NCBI GenBank assembly: GCA_938036665.1 | Contig: CALHWR010000090.1 | Span: 1 to 5,058 of the forward strand | Length of the DNA stretch: 5,058 nucleotides | Source of the DNA: an uncultured Collinsella sp. | Lineage (GTDB): Bacteria; Actinomycetota; Coriobacteriia; Coriobacteriales; Coriobacteriaceae | Direction: 5' to 3' | Shown: positions 1 to 5,036 of the stretch, piece by piece | Numbering within the stretch: the stretch's first letter is position 1 | Layout of the letters: each line of letters opens with the position of its first letter | Translations under genes and position numbers: made by a program | The notes under the pieces: model-generated | Told to the model about the DNA's origin: nothing | Database searches by the model: none | What the model saw: only the letters and a program-made list of their open reading frames with translations

Positions 1-1326
1 GAGCATCTGGCGTCGCTCGATCGCGACGACAGCTATCGCGTGGAGCGTGTACTTAAGCGCTCGTCCGTTGAAACAACCGAGCTCGTGTACTTTGAAGGAA
101 CCGACGGTGGTTCGCTCGGCCCCTTTGTCCGTAAACGTATCGATGCTTCGGCTCAAATCGGCGGGGCATACGAGCGTCTGTTTGCCGCCCAGCGGGCGGG
201 CGGGCGTTTTGAGCACCTGCCCAGAATCGTCGATTGTCGTCGTGTGGGCGACGAGCTCAACGTGGTTGTGGAATACATCGAAGGGGAGACGCTCGGGGCG
301 CTGGTGGACCGTCTGGGAGCCACCCCCGATTATGCGCGTGAATTGTATCCTGTCCTATGCGATGCCGTGGGTGAGCTCCACGCCGGTTTTGCAATGGCGG
401 GGGAGACGTCGGCGCCGGTGATCCATCGCGACCTCAAGCCATCGAATATCATCGTGACAGGTGCGAGCCGTACGCTCGATGAGGGCCTGACGTTTTCATC
501 GCTGGTGATTATCGACTTGGGGATCGCGCGCGTATGGCGCGATGGCGCCGATGCCGACACCGTCAAGTTTGGCACGCGACCCTATGCGCCGCCCGAGCAG
601 TATGGGTTTGGGCAGACGAGTGTGCGCAGCGACGTCTACGCACTGGGCGCCCTGTTGTTCTTCTGCTTGACGGGAATCGACCCTAAACCAGGGCTCGACA
701 TGCGCGAGCAATGCGAGGCGCGTGGCATTCCCACTCCACTTGCCGATGTCATTTGCATGTCGATGGCGCTCGACCCGGCTAAGCGTTTTGCGAGTGCGGA
801 AGCGTTGGGACGGGCTACGCGCGCGGCATACGATCTGAGTCGCCCCGTGCGGCCTCCTGCGCCTGCGCCTGTCCGTACTCCAGACTCGGAGACGGTGTTG
901 ACGCCCCAAGGGCTCCAGAACCCCGCAGGGCTTCCTAGGCCTGCCGCCTCTGTTGCATGCGGTCTGCTCTCTCGCGTTCCGGAGTCTCTGGGGCGCATTT
1001 GGAATACGCTTGTCTGCTTCTCGCTACTTGTGTTCTTTGCCGGAAGTCACTTTGCCGTCTTTCACCCCACGGGAGCAAACCAAAGCTACCCGACGTGGCT
1101 TCTCATAATCGAGTATTTTTTCTTTGTCGATGGCCTTATGGTGCTTATGCATTTTGCGCTGCTCGATAAGCGCCGTCTTCGTCGGCGATTCGTACTGCTC
1201 GACAGCTATCGCGGCAAGAAACTCGCGAAACTCTGGCTCAAGGCATTGGGTGTGCTGCTCCTATGCATGATCGTCATAGTCGCGGTTGCCAATGCGACCG
1301 GCGTCGTCGATACCTCCGCCACCTAA
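1..1326 (+). CDS. Ser/Thr protein kinase with C-terminal membrane segments, 5' end outside window
   Basis: A Hanks-type protein kinase that would transfer phosphate from ATP to Ser/Thr residues. The frame is open from base 1. The first in-frame start (GTG at 40) has no ribosome binding site, and the codons before it read as normal kinase N-terminus (D-SYRVERVLK), so the true start is upstream. Counting from the first visible codon (441 residues), the ATP-anchoring Lys is K45 (FVRKRI) and the likely helix-C Glu is E58. The catalytic loop HRDLKPSN has D144 and N149, the metal-binding DLG is at 172-174, the APE-equivalent APPEQ at 196-200, and DVYALG at 211-216. A Pro-rich linker (about 281-294) leads to three hydrophobic segments (about 333-354, 365-387, 413-430). 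The kinase domain is therefore probably cytoplasmic and membrane-anchored. There are no PASTA repeats. Oddly, the nucleotide loop lacks its glycines (KRSSVETTELVY). The gene ends 4 bases before a strong hairpin and converges on the hydrolase gene. The kinase family is certain; its target is unknown. Confidence 0.9.
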   Translation, partial: EHLASLDRDDSYRVERVLKRSSVETTELVYFEGTDGGSLGPFVRKRIDASAQIGGAYERLFAAQRAGGRFEHLPRIVDCRRVGDELNVVVEYIEGETLGALVDRLGATPDYARELYPVLCDAVGELHAGFAMAGETSAPVIHRDLKPSNIIVTGASRTLDEGLTFSSLVIIDLGIARVWRDGADADTVKFGTRPYAPPEQYGFGQTSVRSDVYALGALLFFCLTGIDPKPGLDMREQCEARGIPTPLADVICMSMALDPAKRFASAEALGRATRAAYDLSRPVRPPAPAPVRTPDSETVLTPQGLQNPAGLPRPAASVACGLLSRVPESLGRIWNTLVCFSLLVFFAGSHFAVFHPTGANQSYPTWLLIIEYFFFVDGLMVLMHFALLDKRRLRRRFVLLDSYRGKKLAKLWLKALGVLLLCMIVIVAVANATGVVDTSAT

Positions 1327-1330
1327 AAGA

Positions 1331-1353
1331 AAAGGGCCCCATTGGGGCCCTTT
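1331..1353. terminator. Shared terminator between convergent genes
   Basis: A perfect 10-bp stem (AAAGGGCCCC at 1331-1340, GGGGCCCTTT at 1344-1353) encloses a 3-base loop. It lies 4 bases after the kinase stop and 10 bases beyond the hydrolase stop, so it can serve both genes. Read on the minus strand, the stem is followed by TTTTCTTTT, a good U-tract for the hydrolase transcript. On the plus strand only TTT, itself part of the stem, follows, so termination of the kinase transcript may be weaker. Confidence 0.88.
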
Positions 1354-1363
1354 GCAGTTGCAC

Positions 1364-2497
1364 TTAGATGCGGTTCATCTGAGAGGCGACTTTGTTATAC
1401 CAGTCCTGCCACGTGGGCGGGCAGTACTTTTTGGCCGCTGCCGGGGTAAGGGTGGAGCCGTAGTTGGCGCCCAGATAGGCAACGTGAGCGGAGATGCCCT
1501 CGCTCCAGCTGCCAAAGCTGCGCCAACCGCCGCCACGGGCGCTCCAGCCCCAGGCGTTGTAAGAATTGGCGCAATAAGCACCCTTGGTGCTCTCGATGCA
1601 GGCGATGGCGGGGGACCAACGGGGGTCGACACCGGTATTCCAGGCGGCGACGGCAAAGTTATAGCCCTGGCCTGCCATGGGGGAGCCGGCGAGATAATTG
1701 TCGATGCGGCTCGTCCACTCATTAATGAACGAATCGTAATCGGAACTACCGGTATTGGAGTTGTTCACCGTGGTGTCTATGGTGGTGTTGGTGTTGGTGG
1801 CCTGGCTGCTGGAATTGCCGCCGCTTACGCCCTCGCCCGAGAGCTTCTCGGCGGCGGCGGCCTTATCGGCCTCAAGCTTGGCAAGCTCGGCGGCATTTTC
1901 CTGCTCGGCTTTTGCCTGCGCCTCGCTGCGAAGCTGCTGGGCCTGAGCCAACGCATCCTCGGCGTTTTTCTGCTCTGCCTCAAGCTGTGACTTGGCCTGC
2001 TGGAGCTCGGCCTTGTTCTGCTCGAGTTCGGTTTGCATATTATTGAGCTCTTCGATCTCGTCGACGCTCGAGCTCGTGATCTGGTTGGTGTATTTGCAGG
2101 TCGTGATGAACTCACCCAGGCTCTGCGCATTGACCAGGAAGCTCACGATGGGATTGGTGCCTTTCTGATACTTGTACAGATCGCGCATGGCGGAGCTTGC
2201 CTTGGCCTGCTGCTCGGGAAGTTTAGCCTCGATTTCCTCGATGCTTGCCTCATTGGAGTCAATCTGCTTTTGCAGGTCATCGAGTTTGGTGCGGGCGTCG
2301 TTGTAGGCGCTCGTGGCGGCTTCGATCTTCTGCTGGGCTGCGGAAAGCTGGTCCTGCGTTGCCTGCGAGGCGGCATACGCCGCAACGGGGGAGAGCATCG
2401 GCGTGGCCGTCAGCGCAACGGCGAGCGCGGCGCTCGTGATGATACGAGCCGGCTTCGACGCAATGAGCGCTGCGGTGCGATGATTCGAATGCTGCAT
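1364..2497 (-). CDS. Secreted coiled-coil cell-wall hydrolase with lysozyme-like domain
   Basis: A 377-residue exported protein, probably a peptidoglycan hydrolase acting outside the membrane. The ATG at 2497 was chosen because AGAGGGA sits 4 bases upstream; the in-frame TTG at 2512 has no such site. Residues 1-42 form a signal peptide (basic start, hydrophobic core 19-41, Ala-Tyr-Ala cleavage-like end). Residues about 45-112 and 140-217 are Ala/Glu/Gln-rich coiled coils. Between them lies a segment around 115-140 (PIVSFLVNAQSLGEFITT) typical of PcsB/CwlO-type N-termini, which in known cases couple hydrolases to FtsEX. A Ser/Thr/Asn-rich linker (about 217-249) precedes a C-terminal lysozyme-like domain with candidate catalytic E302 (CIESTKG), NAWGW at 314-318 and a SWSEGI motif. 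The Cys residues at 300, 309 and 359 could form a disulfide. The gene is transcribed divergently from the ligase. Wall hydrolysis is inferred from the fold; the exact bond cut (glucosaminidase, muramidase or lytic transglycosylase) cannot be decided. Confidence 0.85.
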   Translation of the reverse strand: MQHSNHRTAALIASKPARIITSAALAVALTATPMLSPVAAYAASQATQDQLSAAQQKIEAATSAYNDARTKLDDLQKQIDSNEASIEEIEAKLPEQQAKASSAMRDLYKYQKGTNPIVSFLVNAQSLGEFITTCKYTNQITSSSVDEIEELNNMQTELEQNKAELQQAKSQLEAEQKNAEDALAQAQQLRSEAQAKAEQENAAELAKLEADKAAAAEKLSGEGVSGGNSSSQATNTNTTIDTTVNNSNTGSSDYDSFINEWTSRIDNYLAGSPMAGQGYNFAVAAWNTGVDPRWSPAIACIESTKGAYCANSYNAWGWSARGGGWRSFGSWSEGISAHVAYLGANYGSTLTPAAAKKYCPPTWQDWYNKVASQMNRI

Positions 2498-2501
2498 CCA
2501 G

Positions 2502-2508
2502 TCCCTCT
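2502..2508 (-). promoter_or_regulatory. Ribosome binding site fixing the hydrolase start
   Basis: AGAGGGA on the minus strand ends 4 bases before the ATG at 2497. It decides between that ATG and the in-frame TTG at 2512, which has no purine-rich sequence upstream. Confidence 0.6.
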
Positions 2509-2539
2509 GCAATCAATCGTAGGTTATGGTTCGAACGGT

Positions 2540-2545
2540 ATTCTA
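2540..2545 (-). promoter_or_regulatory. Candidate -10 element of the hydrolase promoter
   Basis: The minus strand reads TAGAAT (5 of 6 matches to TATAAT), about 43 bases upstream of the ATG at 2497. This would give a leader of roughly 35 nucleotides. No good -35 lies 16-18 bp upstream: that position is occupied by CAAGTT, part of the AACTTGA/TCAAGTT dyad cluster. The promoter may therefore be weak or depend on a bound regulator. The assignment comes from sequence pattern alone. Confidence 0.35.
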
Positions 2546-2560
2546 CTACTGCTTTCGACC

Positions 2561-2604
2561 TCAACTTGAACCTTAAAGGTTCCAAAGGGTCAAGTTGAAC
2601 TTGA
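2561..2604. repeat. Cluster of AACTTGA/TCAAGTT dyads, possible operator
   Basis: Three half-sites occur in 42 bp: AACTTGA at 2563-2569, TCAAGTT at 2590-2596 and AACTTGA at 2598-2604. The last two form a perfect 15-bp dyad, TCAAGTTGAACTTGA (2590-2604). A second dyad, AACCTT-A-AAGGTT, lies at 2569-2581, and TCAACTTGA (2561-2569) is the inverse of TCAAGTTGA (2590-2598). A diverged copy, TCAACTTTAAC, lies at 2656-2666. The CTCAAGTT/AACTTGAG style resembles operators of MerR-family regulators such as SoxR, but the usual placement inside a 19-bp promoter spacer is not seen. The cluster sits immediately upstream of the hydrolase -10 candidate, so control of that promoter is the simplest inference. 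No regulator gene is in the window. Confidence 0.5.
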
Positions 2605-2673
2605 GGCTTTGGCTTTGACCTGCAGTTATGATGAATTGTTGAGAAACCATAGAGTTCAACTTTAACGTTACGG

Positions 2674-2698
2674 AACCCTGTCGAGAGGGTTTTTGTTT
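2674..2698 (+). terminator. Orphan plus-strand intrinsic terminator
   Basis: AACCCT (2674-2679) pairs with AGGGTT (2686-2691) around a 6-base loop. The T run TTTTTGTTT follows, partly overlapping the stem end. The T-tract exists only on the plus strand. The nearest upstream gene is on the other strand, so no protein-coding transcript obviously needs this terminator. It could end a short RNA starting near 2630-2640 or attenuate a long leader of the ligase gene. The stem is only 6 bp, so the call is moderate. Confidence 0.5.
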
Positions 2699-2804
2699 AT
2701 CAAAAGTCGCCTCATGTGGGGTTTTGCAACTACAGGGTCCCATCACAGCGAGGGCGGATTTCATGCTGGACGATTACGTCGATTGCCATAGATACGGTGG
2801 AGCT

Positions 2805-2834
2805 TTGGGCGCCGGCGGCTTGGCACGCTAGAAT
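2805..2834 (+). promoter_or_regulatory. Candidate promoter of the ligase gene
   Basis: TAGAAT at 2829-2834 is a good -10 (5 of 6). TTGGGC at 2805-2810, 18 bp upstream, is a weak -35 (TTG matches). Transcription would start near 2841, giving a leader of about 50 nucleotides that begins with the palindrome TTGCGCAA (2842-2849). The ligase ribosome binding site AGGAAG is at 2881-2886, 5 bases before the ATG. Confidence 0.45.
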
Positions 2835-2891
2835 AAATCAGTTGCGCAAAGACCGCCCCGTTGTGTGGGCAGTTCATGATAGGAAGTTTCC

Positions 2892-4148
2892 ATGGCATTG
2901 CAGTTTACAGAGCGCGAGTTCATTCCCGTGCTGCTCGGTGGCGACATCAACGCCTATTCGGTGGCGCGCGCCTTCTATGAGGAGTACCAGGTCAAGAGTC
3001 TGGTCTTTGGCAAGTACCAGACGGGTCCCGCGTACCGCAGCCAGATTATCGACTACACGCCCAACGTGGATATCGATACCATGCCTGTGATGCTCAGGAC
3101 CGTCAACGGCATTGCCCAAGCGCATGCCGATAAGACGATTGTCCTTGTGGGCTGTGGCGATAACTATGTTGCCCTCGTGGCTCAGGCCAAGGATGCCCAT
3201 GAGTTGGCGGATAACATCGTCGCGCCTTACGCTCCCTATAGCATGCTTGAGCAATGTCAGAAGAAGGAGATCTTCTACGAGCTGTGCGAGAAGCACGGCG
3301 TGCCCTATCCGCATACCTTTACCTTCACCATGGCGATGCTGAACGCCCAAGGCGAGGCACCTGCCGAAGTGCTCGACCAGATTGACTTCCCCTACCCGAT
3401 GATCCTGAAGCCTTCTGACGGCATCATGTGGTGGCAGCACGAGTTCGAGGGCCAGAAAAAGGCCTATGAGATTGCCGACCGTGCCGAGCTGGAACAGGTC
3501 ATTCGCGACTCGTATGCCAGCGGCTACACCGACGACCTGATCTTGCAGGATCGCGTGCCCGGCAATGACGAGTGCATGCGCGTGCTCACCAGTTATTCCG
3601 ACCGCAACGGCAAGGTGCGCATGATGTGCCTGGGTCACGTGCTGCTCGAGGAGCATCAGCCTCACGGTGTCGGCAACCACGCCTGTATCATCACCGAGCC
3701 CAATGACGAGCTCATGGGCGGCGTGCGCAAGTTGCTCGAGGACCTTCACTTTGTGGGCTATTCCAACTTTGACGTTAAGTACGACGAGCGCGACGGCTCG
3801 TTTAAGTTCTTCGATTTCAACACGCGCCAAGGTCGCAGCAACTACTACGTCACTAACAGCGGCTTTAACGTTGCCAAGTATGTGGTGGACGAGTATGTGT
3901 TCAACCGCCCGTTTGAGCCGGAGTTTGTGACGGCGCAGGACGAGGCGCTGTGGATGGTCGTCCCCATGGGCGTCGTCGACAAGTACGTCAAGGATCCCGA
4001 GCTGCGCGCTAAGGTGCATCGCCTGGACAAGGAAGGCAAGGGCGCCGACCCTTCGTTTATGAAGGGCGACTTTGTCTTTAACCGCTGGCTGCGCATGTGG
4101 CACACCAAGCTGCGCCACTTTAAGCTGTTCAAGACGTATTACAAGTAG
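2892..4148 (+). CDS. ATP-grasp carboxylate-amine ligase, probable D-aspartate ligase
   Basis: A 418-residue cytoplasmic ligase of the ATP-grasp superfamily. Such enzymes activate a carboxylate as an acyl phosphate and join it to an amine. Visible elements: a nucleotide-fold-like N-terminus (VLLGGDINAYSVARAF, 13-28), the ATP-binding Lys in PMILKPSDG (K173), a hinge around ILQDRVPG (217-224), and NFDVKYD (282-288) with D284. The metal-binding stretch FFDFNTRQGRSNYY (296-309) carries D298, N300 and R302. Its length is close to that of the E. faecium D-aspartate ligase. The next gene encodes an Asp/Glu-type racemase, so the best inference is ligation of D-Asp to the side-chain amine of the third residue (Lys or Orn) of the peptidoglycan precursor. 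The start is supported by AGGAAG at 2881-2886. Asp replaces the usual Glu at the first metal position. ATP-grasp membership is near certain; the D-Asp substrate rests mainly on the neighbour and could be another amino acid. Confidence 0.85.
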   Translation: MALQFTEREFIPVLLGGDINAYSVARAFYEEYQVKSLVFGKYQTGPAYRSQIIDYTPNVDIDTMPVMLRTVNGIAQAHADKTIVLVGCGDNYVALVAQAKDAHELADNIVAPYAPYSMLEQCQKKEIFYELCEKHGVPYPHTFTFTMAMLNAQGEAPAEVLDQIDFPYPMILKPSDGIMWWQHEFEGQKKAYEIADRAELEQVIRDSYASGYTDDLILQDRVPGNDECMRVLTSYSDRNGKVRMMCLGHVLLEEHQPHGVGNHACIITEPNDELMGGVRKLLEDLHFVGYSNFDVKYDERDGSFKFFDFNTRQGRSNYYVTNSGFNVAKYVVDEYVFNRPFEPEFVTAQDEALWMVVPMGVVDKYVKDPELRAKVHRLDKEGKGADPSFMKGDFVFNRWLRMWHTKLRHFKLFKTYYK

Positions 4149-4157
4149 ATGAGTGCG

Positions 4158-4187
4158 GCGCCCGTCCGGTTTACATCGGGCGGGCGC
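4158..4187. repeat. GC-rich stem-loop between ligase and racemase
   Basis: GCGCCCGTCCG (4158-4168) pairs with CGGGCGGGCGC (4177-4187) over 11 bp, with one G-T mismatch (G-U in RNA), around the loop GTTTACAT. No T-tract follows, so it is not a classical intrinsic terminator. In the ligase transcript it starts 9 bases after the stop codon and could protect the 3' end or partly attenuate read-through into the racemase gene. The loop also contains the candidate -35 of the racemase promoter. Confidence 0.6.
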
Positions 4188-4196
4188 GGGTATGAT
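4170..4196 (+). promoter_or_regulatory. Candidate internal promoter of the racemase gene
   Basis: TTTACA at 4170-4175 (5 of 6 to TTGACA) and TATGAT at 4191-4196 (5 of 6 to TATAAT) are separated by 15 bp, shorter than the preferred 17. Transcription would begin near 4203, inside a palindrome. This would let the racemase be expressed separately, alongside read-through from the ligase gene. Confidence 0.45.
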
Positions 4197-4198
4197 AC

Positions 4199-4212
4199 GC
4201 GCAATTGCGCAA
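4199..4212. repeat. Palindrome at the presumed racemase transcription start
   Basis: GCGCAATTGCGC (4199-4210) is a perfect 12-bp palindrome. It overlaps the octamer TTGCGCAA (4205-4212), which is also palindromic and also occurs at 2842-2849 just after the ligase -10. The position over the predicted start site suits a repressor site, but no regulator is known from this window. Confidence 0.5.
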
Positions 4213-4220
4213 GCGTCACC

Positions 4221-4227
4221 AAGGAGG
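4221..4227 (+). promoter_or_regulatory. Strong ribosome binding site fixing the racemase start
   Basis: AAGGAGG lies 5 bases upstream of the ATG at 4233, a near-ideal Shine-Dalgarno. It selects that start over the in-frame ATG at 4149, which directly follows the ligase stop and would add 28 residues encoded by hairpin and promoter DNA. Confidence 0.9.
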
Positions 4228-4232
4228 CGGCG

Positions 4233-4979
4233 ATGGAAAAGCTGGGAGTTATCGGCGGCATGGGCGCCGAGGCCACGTCGTATTACTACGACCAGGTAGT
4301 GCGTCATACGGCTGCTGCCTGCGATCAGGATCATATCGACATGGTGGTGCTCTCCAAGTCGACCATGCCCGACCGCACGCTGGCCATTAAGACTGGCGAG
4401 CACGCCAAGCTGCTGGCGACCATGAAAGAGTGTGCCCAGGCACTCGAGTCGCTGGGCTGTGCGCACATTGCCATTCCCTGCAACACGTCACACTACTTCT
4501 ACGACCAGATCCAGTCGTTTACGAAGGTGCCGATTATCCACATGCCGCGTGAGTCGGTGCGCTATGCCCTTGCGGGCGCGGTGATGGGGGAGTGCGAGTT
4601 CGACCCCAACCTGAGCATGCCGGCCGAGCTGGTGCGCAAGATTGGCATCATGGGCACCGACGGAACCGTGGGCGCGGGCGTCTACGGCCGCGAATGCGAG
4701 GCTGCGGGTGTTGAGGTCGTCTATCCCAGCGAGAAACGTCAGAACGATGTGATGTCGCTTATCTACGATGATGTGAAAGCCGGACGTGAGCCCGATATGG
4801 ATAAGTTCGACCGCGTGATGTGGGAGTTCGCCCGTAGCGGCTGCGACCGTGTCATTCTGGCCTGCACCGAGCTATCGGTGCTGCAGAAGTATCGAGAGAT
4901 GCCCGAGATCACCCTCGATGCTATGGATGTCCTGGTGCGCGAATCCATCATCCGCAGCGGCGTCCCCTACCGCCTCTAG
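4233..4979 (+). CDS. Aspartate/glutamate racemase family protein
   Basis: A 248-residue cofactor-independent racemase of the Asp/Glu racemase superfamily, cytoplasmic, interconverting L- and D-amino acids by two-base catalysis with a pair of cysteines. The N-terminal GVIGGMGAEAT (5-15), substrate-binding MPDRT (45-49), first catalytic Cys in IPCNTSHYFYD (C83), GIMGTDGT (138-145) and second catalytic Cys in LACTELS (C211) are all present and in order. The length is close to the usual 230-240. The segment around 113-131 (MGECEFDPNLSMP region) looks slightly longer than I expect for the family. The gene begins 84 bases after the ligase stop on the same strand, so it probably forms a functional pair with it: the racemase makes D-Asp and the ligase uses it. 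Specificity for Asp over Glu is inferred from this neighbour and from resemblance to aspartate racemases. The start is fixed by AAGGAGG at 4221-4227. Confidence 0.9.
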   Translation: MEKLGVIGGMGAEATSYYYDQVVRHTAAACDQDHIDMVVLSKSTMPDRTLAIKTGEHAKLLATMKECAQALESLGCAHIAIPCNTSHYFYDQIQSFTKVPIIHMPRESVRYALAGAVMGECEFDPNLSMPAELVRKIGIMGTDGTVGAGVYGRECEAAGVEVVYPSEKRQNDVMSLIYDDVKAGREPDMDKFDRVMWEFARSGCDRVILACTELSVLQKYREMPEITLDAMDVLVRESIIRSGVPYRL

Positions 4980-4990
4980 CTTCCGACCCG

Positions 4991-5036
4991 TCAAAAAGGG
5001 ACAGGTTTATTTTGGTAGGTTTTACCTGGTGAAACA
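4991..5036. repeat. Possible dispersed intergenic repeat after the racemase gene
   Basis: The tail carries AAAAAGGGACAGGTTTATTT-type sequence (from 4993), then GGTAGGTTTTACCTGG. It contains short inverse pairs: CAGGT at 5002-5006 with ACCTG at 5024-5028, AGGT at 5017-5020 with ACCT at 5024-5027, and TTTTACC at 5020-5026 with GGTGAAA at 5028-5034. The GGGACAGGTTTATTTT style recalls dispersed REP-like elements mobilised by REP-associated transposases. That resemblance is from memory, and only one copy is visible here. No gene can be supported in 4980-5058. Confidence 0.3.

Larger units (their letters stand above)
2498..2891. other. Divergent intergenic region, no convincing gene
   Basis: This 394-bp stretch separates the start of the minus-strand hydrolase from the start of the plus-strand ligase. 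It is visibly more AT-rich than the genes, especially at 2520-2705. From left to right it holds the hydrolase leader and -10 candidate (2540-2545), a dyad cluster (2561-2604), an orphan plus-strand terminator (2674-2698), a featureless GC-richer stretch (about 2740-2810) and the ligase promoter and leader. I find no tRNA and no well-supported coding sequence. One 22-codon ATG frame (2763-2831) is discussed in the findings. Confidence 0.7.

Noticed and set aside
40..42. GTG at 40 as the kinase start
   Set aside because: There is no ribosome binding site, and the upstream in-frame codons to base 1 continue the kinase N-terminus.
1286..1990. 234-codon plus-strand frame opposite the hydrolase gene
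   Set aside because: Its translation is low-complexity Gly/Ala/Val, it would run through the shared terminator, and the opposite strand has a signal peptide and conserved domain.
2498..2512. TTG start at 2512 for the hydrolase
   Set aside because: No ribosome binding site precedes it, whereas the ATG at 2497 has AGAGGGA at good spacing and gives a normal signal peptide.
2521..2545. tRNA-like GGTTCGAAC sequence
   Set aside because: It resembles a T-loop, but the flanks do not pair as a T-stem and no acceptor or anticodon arms can be drawn.
2708..2726. Second small hairpin CCTC-ATGT-GGGG followed by TTTT
   Set aside because: Only 4 bp including a G-T pair, too weak to call a terminator.
4149..4232. 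Extending the racemase to the ATG right after the ligase stop
   Set aside because: The extra 28 residues match nothing in the family and are encoded by a hairpin and promoter-like DNA. AAGGAGG before 4233 gives the natural start at MEKLGVIGGMG.
2874..4466. 530-codon open frame on the minus strand opposite the ligase gene
   Set aside because: It lies exactly antisense to a clear ATP-grasp gene. Its translation is His/Val/Leu-rich with no recognisable motif, and it has no ribosome binding site I can support. It is a by-product of GC-biased codon use.
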